A stretch of DNA of 29,223 nt, taken from a virus. The stretch spans positions 4,763-33,985 of IMG/VR virus record IMGVR_UViG_3300029309_000145; one strand, 5' to 3'. Below the pieces are notes generated by a model that had not been told where the DNA came from, ran no database searches, and saw only the letters and a program-made list of their open reading frames with translations. Every line of letters starts with the position of its first letter. Positions within the stretch are counted from its first letter, which is position 1. Below are positions 21,613 through 29,223 of the stretch, piece by piece. Both the position numbers and the translations under genes were made by a program.

Positions 21613-24600
21613 TGTCTGATTTATCACAAACACCAGAACTGTTTACTACTAACGCAACAGCTTCAACTACTGCACAACCAGAAAGACCTTCATTCTGGCA
21701 AGATATGAAAAATAACTATTTTTTTAGTTATGGTAATACATTAGCTAGATTTAAAGAATCTATAGTAGGAAAAAATGATCCTGATTTTAAACCAACTGCA
21801 TCAATGATTTTAGAAGCACCACCTGAAATAAGACAAGATATTATAGATTCTAATAGTCAAAGAGAAGTAGATTTTTATAAAAGATTGTATGAAAAAAATA
21901 AAGAAGTAAGAGAACAGTTAGATAGAGGTAGAATAAGTGCTATGCTTGCATCTAGTTTTTTAGATCCTTCTATTTTATTACCATTACCTAGTGCAAAAGG
22001 TATGAAGTTTTGGGATGGTGTATTTAGAGTTGCAGCTGGAACAGCTTCATTTGTAGGAGCAACAGAATATGTAAGATCAAAAAATGATCCTTTTCATAGT
22101 CCTGGTGAAAGTGCTGATATTATAGTTGGTTCTGCTTTACTTGGAGGTGTTTTAGGTGGTGGTGTAAGTTTACTAACAAGAAATAGAACAGCAAAGAATT
22201 TTGATAATGCTACTAACTATCAAGAAGGTAGAACAGGTAAAGGTTTTGATGAAAAGTATGAAGATATAAAACCTAATGCTTTATTTAAAGGAGATACCTA
22301 TAGGGGTAAAACTAAACAACCTAAATTTGAAACAGCAACTACAAAACAAATATTTGAAGAAAATGGTTTTGAATATAAATTTAAAACAAAAGAAGCTGAA
22401 GAAGCATTTAAAAAAAACAATAGAATGGTACTGCCTAATATAACAGAAACTTTAGGCAAAGTATCTCCTGTAATTAGAAACATAACAAGATTTCCTGATT
22501 CACAAATAGCAAAAAATACAATGTTAAGTCTTGCTGGTGATGGTGGACAATATATGCAAGCTACAAAAAAACTAGGATTAAAGTCTTTTATAAATCCAAT
22601 AGGAGGTACAGTTCTTACTAACTCTTTAACTTGGGTAGGTAAAGTAGCTAATTTAAAATTAGGTTTGCGATCTGATTATATGAAGTTTCATAATATAGAT
22701 AAACCACTTACTTTTGCAGATATACATTTAGGTTATGCAATAAAAGATTATCAACAACAAGGTAAAAATTTTGTAGATAAATTAAAAGGTAGAGAAAGAA
22801 AAGCAGTAGATGAAGATACATTTAATCATATGATTGGACAATCAATGGTAGATGCAGAAATAAATGGTGGCAAAATGTTAAGCGACATACCAGAAGTAGA
22901 AGCTGGTACTAGAAAAATGACAGATTTTTTTAGAGAGTTTGAAGTTGCTGGTGATGAGGTAGGTTTTTTTACAAGAACTAAAGATTTTGATAATGTAGAA
23001 AAATTCATATTACAAGATATAGATAAACTATATAAAAGAATATCAGAAATAAATAAACTAAAAACAAAAGATTTTACAGATGGTCTTAGAGCAAATAATG
23101 CTTTTGAAACTTTAGAAAGTAAAATAACTGATTTTGAATTTTTAAATATAAATTATCAACAATTAGCTAGAAAACAAAAAAATGCACCAGCAGAATTAGA
23201 TGCATTATCAGAAGAATATATGACAAAAATACTTACAAGTAGAGAAGCACCTAAAAGATTTAAAAGAAGATATACAGTAGAAAACATTGAAGAAAGTATA
23301 CAGCAAAGAATAAAACAAAGTTATAACTCTATGTTAGAAAGATTAAAGTTTGTTGATGATTTATTACATTCTTCTTCTGGTTTAGATGATGTTTTTGCAA
23401 AAGAAAGAAATATATTATTAGATCTAATACAAGATGTTAAAGAAAGAAATGTTACTTTTCCTACTTTACCTAAAGGATATAATATAATAATTGGTAAAAA
23501 TAAAACTAAAAGTGGTATTTACGTAGGAGCATCTCATAATAGAAAAGCAAAGCTAATAACTTTAGATGAAGAATTTATTAAAGGAACTATGTTTAGAGAA
23601 AAAAGATGGACTAAGCCTAGATTAGAAGGAGTAGAACCATTACCTAGTGATCAGTTTAAAACATCTCAAGAATGGTTTGATTTTGTTAAAATGCATGAAA
23701 TTAAACACGCATTAAATCCAAGATTACCTGGTGAATCAACAGCAAGATATGAAAACAGAATAAATAAACTAGCATTAGATGATATTACTAAACAATATAG
23801 TTTTGATGCAAAAAAATATAAAACAGTAATACCAAAAGATAATGTGCAATTATTGAAAAGTGATAGAACAAAAATACCAGAATCATTTTATAGAGAAGCA
23901 GTAGCACCTACAAAAATAGATTTTCCTACATTTTTTAGATATTATGATTTGTTAAATAAAAATATGAAAAGGTCTTTAGATTTTAAAGAATCAAAAATAC
24001 AATACTTTCCTAGAAATCATATTACAGAAGCATATTATGAACATAGAGATACAGCTGTATCATTATATAAAAACCATTATTTAAATAATCCTACAGGAAA
24101 GTTAGCTATTTTAATGGCGGCAAAAAGAACAAACAAAGAAGTTGAGTTTCCAAATGTATTACCAAAAGAAGGAGATACAAGAAAGACAGTAACTAGAGTT
24201 CCAGATGAAGAAGATATAAACAAGAGGGCAGAATTTGAAGCAGAAAAAACAATAAATAAAATTATAAATGAATCTGTGCGTGGTGATATTGATGGATCTA
24301 ATACAGGTATGGGACAAGCAAAATATGCCTTACGTAGAAAGGTAGATATACCAAATCATATACTTACAAAAAAACACAATGGTGTTGCTGATTTTATACA
24401 TTTAAATGTAGAAACTGTAGCAAGAAATTATTCTCAAAAAGTAGGACCAGCTATAGAAGCCGCTAGAATGTTTAGAGGAGATCGTAATGCTACAATGGAA
24501 ATAAATGAAATGTTAGACGACATTTTAATAAAGTATAGAAAAGAAGCAAACAGCAATCCAGAAAAAATGACAAAAGATTTAAGGTATCAAGCAGATGATT

Positions 24601-25997
24601 TTGTATATACAAATAGAATAGTACAAAATAAACAAGCAGTAGAATCTGATATGTCTACTCCAGCAAACCAAGGTAGTAGAATCTTAATGAACTCAGCTCA
24701 TATAACAATGATGGGAGCTGTTGTACCAGCAAGTTTAGCTGATGCTGTAAAAGTTGTTTTAACAAGAGGTTTTAAAGAAGTATTTGGTAGATATTTTAGA
24801 AGTTGGGCAAGAGATACAGATGAAACAGCAAAAATGTTAAAAAGTAATAAATGGTTGGTAGAAAGCACTGGTGTTGGTATAGAAAATGTTTTAAATAATG
24901 CATCACGTATGAAAGTAGAATCTCCTAATGATGGTGGTGTAGGATATAAAAGAGCTATGGGTAAGTATGCTGGTAAGATTGTTGATGAGTTAGAAAATGC
25001 AACAGATAAATTAAAAGATAAATTTTATAATATGACATTACTAAATGAGTGGACTTCGCTTGGAAAAAAAATGATATTACCAATGGCGGCAGATAGAATC
25101 ATAAGAACTGGTGCTGTATTAGCAAAAGCAAAAGTAAAAGTACCTGAAGGAAAAAAGTTTTTTGATTTAGATTATCAAACTATGTTAGCCATAGGTTTAG
25201 ATAAAGAAGATTTAATAGAAATATATAGATTATGGGCAAAGCATAATGGTAACAATGAATTTAAAGGAAAGTTAAATGTTTACTATGATAACCATGTTTT
25301 GTGGATGGATGAAAATCCTATACTTGCTAGAAAATATTTAAGTGCTATAAGAATGGAAGTAATAAATACTTATATTACACCAACTATTGCTGATAAACCA
25401 TTGTTTATGGAAGGTGTAGCAACATATAGTAGATTAAATAAAAAACTAAGAGATCATCAAGCTACATATTATAGAGTACCATTACAGTTTTTTACTTGGT
25501 CATTTGGAGCAAATAATAAAATATTATTATCAACTTTACAAGGTAGGCATAGAGGTATATTTGCTGGCGTAACAGGAATGATAATGGCTGGGTACTTAGG
25601 TAGTATGATTAGAAATCCTACCTATTGGGAATATATGTCAACAGATGAAAAGTTATATAAAGCAATAGAATATAGTGGTCTTACTTCTTATTGGTTAGAT
25701 ATTAATAATATAATAGAAGTAATGAGTATGAGTGAATATGGTATAAGACCACAAATATTTGGTAAAAAAAATCCTTTTGGAGAAACTATGGGAGATGCAA
25801 TAGCTGAACCTTTTGGTGCTGGAGGTTCAATGATACATAATCTAATAAAATTATTTTCTGATGAAAGTATGAGTACACGTGAAGAAGTTCATGCAATAAA
25901 ACGATTATTACCTTTTAACAATATTTTTTATTTAAGGTGGTTATTTAACAGAGCCGCTAATAAAATTACAGACGAATTAAAAATTGATAGATTCTAA
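21612..25997 (+). CDS. Internal virion (ejection) protein, T7 gp16-like, 1461 aa, with zincin-like motif
   Basis: 1461 residues (T7 gp16: 1318), the largest gene. It is mostly helical with Gly/Ala-rich hydrophobic segments near residues 165-190 and 1315-1334 that could enter the inner membrane. T7 gp16 carries an N-terminal transglycosylase; I do not see its motif. Instead VKMHEIKHALNPRLPGESTA places an HExxH zinc signature at His695, Glu696 and His699, with a possible third ligand Glu714 in ARYENRINKLAL, suggesting an embedded metallopeptidase domain. Such a domain could open the cell wall or cleave a host or virion protein during DNA entry. The role as third ejection protein rests on position after the gp14- and gp15-like genes. 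A 21-nt gap precedes the fibre gene. Confidence 0.85.
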   Translation: MSDLSQTPELFTTNATASTTAQPERPSFWQDMKNNYFFSYGNTLARFKESIVGKNDPDFKPTASMILEAPPEIRQDIIDSNSQREVDFYKRLYEKNKEVREQLDRGRISAMLASSFLDPSILLPLPSAKGMKFWDGVFRVAAGTASFVGATEYVRSKNDPFHSPGESADIIVGSALLGGVLGGGVSLLTRNRTAKNFDNATNYQEGRTGKGFDEKYEDIKPNALFKGDTYRGKTKQPKFETATTKQIFEENGFEYKFKTKEAEEAFKKNNRMVLPNITETLGKVSPVIRNITRFPDSQIAKNTMLSLAGDGGQYMQATKKLGLKSFINPIGGTVLTNSLTWVGKVANLKLGLRSDYMKFHNIDKPLTFADIHLGYAIKDYQQQGKNFVDKLKGRERKAVDEDTFNHMIGQSMVDAEINGGKMLSDIPEVEAGTRKMTDFFREFEVAGDEVGFFTRTKDFDNVEKFILQDIDKLYKRISEINKLKTKDFTDGLRANNAFETLESKITDFEFLNINYQQLARKQKNAPAELDALSEEYMTKILTSREAPKRFKRRYTVENIEESIQQRIKQSYNSMLERLKFVDDLLHSSSGLDDVFAKERNILLDLIQDVKERNVTFPTLPKGYNIIIGKNKTKSGIYVGASHNRKAKLITLDEEFIKGTMFREKRWTKPRLEGVEPLPSDQFKTSQEWFDFVKMHEIKHALNPRLPGESTARYENRINKLALDDITKQYSFDAKKYKTVIPKDNVQLLKSDRTKIPESFYREAVAPTKIDFPTFFRYYDLLNKNMKRSLDFKESKIQYFPRNHITEAYYEHRDTAVSLYKNHYLNNPTGKLAILMAAKRTNKEVEFPNVLPKEGDTRKTVTRVPDEEDINKRAEFEAEKTINKIINESVRGDIDGSNTGMGQAKYALRRKVDIPNHILTKKHNGVADFIHLNVETVARNYSQKVGPAIEAARMFRGDRNATMEINEMLDDILIKYRKEANSNPEKMTKDLRYQADDFVYTNRIVQNKQAVESDMSTPANQGSRILMNSAHITMMGAVVPASLADAVKVVLTRGFKEVFGRYFRSWARDTDETAKMLKSNKWLVESTGVGIENVLNNASRMKVESPNDGGVGYKRAMGKYAGKIVDELENATDKLKDKFYNMTLLNEWTSLGKKMILPMAADRIIRTGAVLAKAKVKVPEGKKFFDLDYQTMLAIGLDKEDLIEIYRLWAKHNGNNEFKGKLNVYYDNHVLWMDENPILARKYLSAIRMEVINTYITPTIADKPLFMEGVATYSRLNKKLRDHQATYYRVPLQFFTWSFGANNKILLSTLQGRHRGIFAGVTGMIMAGYLGSMIRNPTYWEYMSTDEKLYKAIEYSGLTSYWLDINNIIEVMSMSEYGIRPQIFGKKNPFGETMGDAIAEPFGAGGSMIHNLIKLFSDESMSTREEVHAIKRLLPFNNIFYLRWLFNRAANKITDELKIDRF

Positions 25998-26018
25998 TTT
26001 ATATGATATAGAAATGTT

Positions 26019-27992
26019 ATGGCAATAGTAGTAAATGATACAACACCAAGAAACCAGTATACTGCTAGTGGTGGTCAAACGCAGTTTACTTATAGCTTTG
26101 AAATATTTGAAGTAACAGATATTAAAGTATTTAAAGGATCTACATTACTTACATTTGCTTCTTCTCCTAGTGATGCTACACAATATTCAGTACAAAATGC
26201 TGGTGTAAGTGGTGGTGGTACAATAACACTAGGTGGTGGTGCTACTGCTAGTGATGTATATACATTGGTAAGAGATATACCAGTAAAAAGAACAACAGAT
26301 TTTCCTACATCTGGACCATTTGTTATTGATAGTTTAAATACAGACTTAGATAAAATGGTTGCTATGATGGGTGAGAGAGAAGATGAGATAGCAAGATCAA
26401 TTCAATTATCAGATGAAGATTCTTCAGCAACATTAACTTTACCTTTAAAAGCATCTAGAGCAAATAATATACTTACATTTGATAGTAGTGGTAATGTATC
26501 AGCATCTATAGCGGCAACTGATGTTGCAACTGTTGCTGGTATATCAGCTAATGTAACTACTGTAGCTGGTATATCTTCAAATATAACAACTGTAGCTGGT
26601 AAAGCTAGTTTAATTACTTCTGATTTTGTAGCAGATTTAAATACATTAGCAACTACAGATATAATAGCAGATATAAATTTACTTGCTACTAGTGATGTAG
26701 TCGCAGACTTAAACACATTAGCTACTACAGATATAGTATCGGATCTAAACACTTTAGCGACTACAGACATAGTTAGTGATTTAAATACTTTAGCAACATC
26801 TGATATTGTAAGTGATATAAATACATTAGCTACAAGTGATATTGTTTCAGATTTAAATACATTAGCTACTTCTGATTTTGTATCAGATTTAAACACAATG
26901 GCAACATCAACAAATGTTACTAACTTAGATACAGTAGCTAGTGCTAATTCTAATATTACAGCTGTAGCTGGTGCAATAACAAATATAAATACCGTTGCTA
27001 CTAATGTTGCTTCTGTTAATTCATTTGCAGAAAAATATAGAATAGCAAGTAGTGATCCTTCAAGTTCTTTAGATACAGGTGATTTGTATTACAATACTAG
27101 CGAAGATGCCTTAAAAGTTTATAATGGTTCTGCGTGGGTAACTGCTACTTCTGGTTCTGTTTTAACTTCTTTAGCATCCGATACGACTCCAGAATTAGGA
27201 GGAGATTTAGATGTTTTAGCAAAGGACATTGTATCATCTTCTAATAGAGATATAGACCTTGCTCCACATGGAACAGGTAAAGTAGTAGTAAAAGGAAACA
27301 CAAATCCAGGAACTATTGTATTTAATTGTGAAAGTAACTCTCATGGACAAACAGTAAAATCTCAACCTCATAGTGCAAGTGTGACTAATACATTAACACT
27401 ACCTCCAGGAAGTGACCAAGAAATAGTAGGTACTACAGCTACTCAAACACTTACAAATAAAAGTATAGTAGCTACACAATTAACAGGCACAATAGCAAAT
27501 GCAAGACTTGATGCACAGTTACAAGATGTAGCTGGATTAGCAGTTACAAATGGTAACTTTATTGTTGGTGATGGTGCTAATTTTGTAGCTGAAAGTGGTG
27601 CTACTGCGAGAGCAAGTTTAGGTCTTACAATAGGATCTGATGTACAAGCTTTCGATAGTGATACAGCTAAAACAGATGCAATACAAAGTTTTACTAAACC
27701 TCAAAGAAATGCACTTACTACAGATAATGACGGATCATTTGATATGGATGCTAATAATAATTTTAAATGTACTCCTAGTGGTAACTTTGCTTTAACTTTT
27801 ACTAATCATGCAGATGGGCAATCTGGTTATATTTTACTTATTAACTCTGGTGGGCATACAGTATCACTACATGCAAATACTAAAGCAGATGCAAACTTAG
27901 CAACAACAGTATCAACTGCTGGTACATACCTTATATCGTATTTGTCTGATGGCACAAATGCTTATCTGACCAATTCTGCTATTTTTGCATAG
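26019..27992 (+). CDS. Tail fibre protein with T7 gp17-like N-terminus
   Basis: 657 residues (T7 gp17: 553). Residues about 1-140 form the T7-tail-fibre attachment domain: NQYTASGGQTQFTYSFEIFE, YTLVRDIPVKRTTDFPTSGP and a helix LNTDLDKMVAMMGEREDEIA. A shaft follows with three TVAGISxNVT-type decads, then eight 12-residue repeats of the form DIVSDLNTLATT (about residues 202-297). Then come DTGDLYYNTSEDALKVYNGS, TQTLTNKSIVATQLTG and a beta-rich C-terminus that probably trimerises or binds the receptor. No start-proximal Shine-Dalgarno sequence is obvious. It is the first receptor-binding gene; LamG and SPRY proteins follow. Confidence 0.92.
   Translation: MAIVVNDTTPRNQYTASGGQTQFTYSFEIFEVTDIKVFKGSTLLTFASSPSDATQYSVQNAGVSGGGTITLGGGATASDVYTLVRDIPVKRTTDFPTSGPFVIDSLNTDLDKMVAMMGEREDEIARSIQLSDEDSSATLTLPLKASRANNILTFDSSGNVSASIAATDVATVAGISANVTTVAGISSNITTVAGKASLITSDFVADLNTLATTDIIADINLLATSDVVADLNTLATTDIVSDLNTLATTDIVSDLNTLATSDIVSDINTLATSDIVSDLNTLATSDFVSDLNTMATSTNVTNLDTVASANSNITAVAGAITNINTVATNVASVNSFAEKYRIASSDPSSSLDTGDLYYNTSEDALKVYNGSAWVTATSGSVLTSLASDTTPELGGDLDVLAKDIVSSSNRDIDLAPHGTGKVVVKGNTNPGTIVFNCESNSHGQTVKSQPHSASVTNTLTLPPGSDQEIVGTTATQTLTNKSIVATQLTGTIANARLDAQLQDVAGLAVTNGNFIVGDGANFVAESGATARASLGLTIGSDVQAFDSDTAKTDAIQSFTKPQRNALTTDNDGSFDMDANNNFKCTPSGNFALTFTNHADGQSGYILLINSGGHTVSLHANTKADANLATTVSTAGTYLISYLSDGTNAYLTNSAIFA
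26622..26909 (+). repeat. Eight tandem 36-nt repeats in the tail fibre gene
   Basis: Eight in-frame 36-nt units encode D-[IVF]-[IV]-[AS]-D-[LI]-N-[TL]-[LM]-A-T-[TS]. The proteins are almost identical, but the DNA copies differ at many synonymous sites, including TCN versus AGY serine codons. A degenerate ninth unit (TNVTNLDTVAS) follows. They form part of the fibre shaft. Confidence 0.9.
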
Positions 27993-28790
27993 ATGGGTAT
28001 TCTTCAAAATGAAAATGCAATACCAGTTGCTAGTGCTGGTGGATTTTATGACTATCAAATAGAACAAAGTTGTAGATTTGATAGAGGTAGTAGTTCTCAT
28101 TTACATTGGTCTCCTAGTTCTTCACCTTCTAGTAATAAAATATTTACTCTATCATGTTGGGTAAAAAGAAGTGGTCAAGGTAATGCAGTAGAAACTATTA
28201 TAGCTGCTGATGATAGTGCACATGGGCAATATAATGTTTTAGTTTTTCAAGCATCAAGTGGGGCTGAAGAATTAACACATCAAATAGCAGGAGGAGGTAC
28301 TAGCTCTTACTTTTCAACAAATAATGCTTTTACAGATACTTCAGGTTGGAATCATATAGTGTGGAGAGTAGATACTACAGATGGAACATCAACCAATAGA
28401 AATAGATTATATTTAAATGGAGACTTAACAACTTCTAAAGCAGGTAGTCAGCCAAATCAAAATGCTACATTAGATTGGAATAGTAATGCAGAACAACAAT
28501 TTGTAGGATTATTTGGAGATGGAAGCAGTCATGCTTTTGATGGATATTTAGCAGAAGTTATAAATTGTGATGGACAATCGTATGCACCTTCACAGTTTGG
28601 TGAAACTAAAAATGGTGTGTGGATTCCAAAAGACCCTGATGGAACTACATTTGGTACTAATGGATTTCATCTTAAATTTGAAAATGCAAGTGATTTAGGT
28701 AATGACAGTTCAGGAAATAATAACGACTTAACAGCAAGTGGCTTGGGTGCAGACCATCAAGTTCTTGATAGTCCAACATTTGGGAGTTAA
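27993..28790 (+). CDS. LamG / concanavalin A-like lectin-fold virion protein
   Basis: 265 residues, beta-rich. From about residue 50 the order KIFTLSCWVKRSGQGNAVET, then a WNHIVWRVDTTDGTSTNRNR segment, LYLNGDL and FDGYLAEVINCDGQ is the LamG/ConA-like jelly roll: a TLS.WVKR strand, a W.HIV...D strand and a YLNG turn. In marine phages this module occurs in tail-fibre-associated receptor-binding proteins that contact glycans. It starts at the base after the fibre stop, without a clear ribosome site. The C-terminus SSGNNNDLTASGLGADHQVL looks like the linker that in other phages leads to a further module. Glycan binding is inferred. Confidence 0.82.
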   Translation: MGILQNENAIPVASAGGFYDYQIEQSCRFDRGSSSHLHWSPSSSPSSNKIFTLSCWVKRSGQGNAVETIIAADDSAHGQYNVLVFQASSGAEELTHQIAGGGTSSYFSTNNAFTDTSGWNHIVWRVDTTDGTSTNRNRLYLNGDLTTSKAGSQPNQNATLDWNSNAEQQFVGLFGDGSSHAFDGYLAEVINCDGQSYAPSQFGETKNGVWIPKDPDGTTFGTNGFHLKFENASDLGNDSSGNNNDLTASGLGADHQVLDSPTFGS

Positions 28791-28795
28791 TTAAT

Positions 28796-29223
28796 ATGGC
28801 AAGTAATGGAAATTTCAGCACTTTAAATCCTTTAGTTGCAATAAGTGGAGTAACATTTAGTCAAGGAAATTTAAAAGAAGTAGATGATAATAGTGGTTGG
28901 CAATCAGCATGGTCTACTTTAGCTGTAAAATCTGGTAAATTTTATTTTGAAGCAAGATATACAACAGATGCTAGAAATAGAGGATATATAGGAGTTGCAC
29001 AAACACAAGATTTATCTACATATCAAGACAGTTATTATGCAGGTCAAACAAGTAATTCTGCTGGTTGGTATAGTGCTAATGGTTCTGTATATATAAATGC
29101 AAGTACAACTGGAACTACTTTAAATACTTACACTACTAATGATATAGTAGGTTGTGCTATTGATATTGATAATGGCTATGTATATTTTTCTAAGAATGGA
29201 ACATTTGAAAATTCTGGTAACCC
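28796..29223 (+). CDS. SPRY-domain-like receptor-binding protein, cut by right edge
   Basis: The 142 visible codons start MASNGNFSTLNPLVAISGVT and remain open to the window end. KSGKFYFEARYTT with GYIGVAQTQD, GWYSANGSVYINAS, NDIVGCAIDIDNGYVYFSKN and a closing NG match the SPRY order (GK.YFE, .iGv, GD.igc.lD...g.i.f.kNG). GGAG lies 9 nt before ATG 28796, supporting a separate gene. It follows the LamG gene by 5 nt in a different frame; in related phages I believe both modules can share one polypeptide. It probably belongs to the host-recognition apparatus. Confidence 0.82.
   Translation, partial: MASNGNFSTLNPLVAISGVTFSQGNLKEVDDNSGWQSAWSTLAVKSGKFYFEARYTTDARNRGYIGVAQTQDLSTYQDSYYAGQTSNSAGWYSANGSVYINASTTGTTLNTYTTNDIVGCAIDIDNGYVYFSKNGTFENSGN

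Noticed and set aside
26402-26896. 164-codon minus-strand frame opposite the tail fibre repeats
   Set aside because: Antisense image of the 36-nt repeats; a repetitive unit free of stops in one copy is free of stops in all.
26622-26909. CRISPR array
   Set aside because: The repeats are contiguous, in frame and without spacers; they are protein repeats.

Overview
The window is about 29.2 kb of AT-rich DNA (roughly one third G+C by eye) that reads as most of the genome of a short-tailed, T7-like tailed phage (podovirus architecture). It has no ribosomal or tRNA genes, very dense overlapping genes, and a structural module that parallels T7 genes 8 to 17 in content and protein length. Low G+C, the tiny DUF-type basic proteins and the LamG/SPRY receptor-binding genes resemble uncultivated marine phages, including phages of SAR11-like hosts. 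That host guess is inference. No phage RNA polymerase, DNA polymerase, integrase, holin or endolysin is visible inside the window, so these are either outside it or absent.

Left third (1-5640, minus strand): early/replication genes read leftwards. A strong sigma70-type promoter (5603-5631) precedes three genes: a 69-aa protein, a coiled-coil protein and an ArdC-type antirestriction protein with an HExxH zincin domain. They are followed by a winged-helix protein, a small unknown, a small helix-turn-helix protein preceded by a large bipartite palindrome, and two heavily overlapping replication genes that end at an intrinsic terminator (2245-2278). A second strong promoter (2213-2241) drives a recombination unit: an unknown 125-aa protein, a YqaJ-type exonuclease, a 44-aa peptide, an ERF single-strand annealing protein and an SSB cut by the window edge. 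Exonuclease, annealing protein and SSB together form a recombination/replication set.

Centre (5640-7316): a divergent control region. A 173-aa coiled-coil gene on the minus strand ends at a terminator (5814-5841). Its upstream side (6380-6764) has no gene but holds five perfect palindromes in about 105 bp, flanked by inverted copies of the same leader motif. terS begins the rightward late transcript. Two inverted, diverged copies of a roughly 40-nt sequence lie at 5729-5798 and 7194-7230.

Right two thirds (6765-29223, plus strand): packaging and virion genes. Between terS and terL sit eight tiny, mostly overlapping genes, the first four extremely Lys/Arg-rich. Then follow terL, a proline-rich small protein, portal, a small conserved protein, scaffold, a T7 gp13-like protein, major capsid protein (TTG start), a decoration-type protein, tail tubular A and B, three internal virion (ejection) proteins, a tail fibre with eight 12-residue repeats, a LamG-type protein and a SPRY-type protein cut by the right edge. 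A GTAA-capped GC hairpin separates head from tail genes where T7 has its late terminator.

The best candidates for something new are the basic micro-protein cassette, a zincin-like motif buried in the 1461-aa ejection protein, the palindrome cluster in the divergent control region, and the dual-coded replication gene pair.
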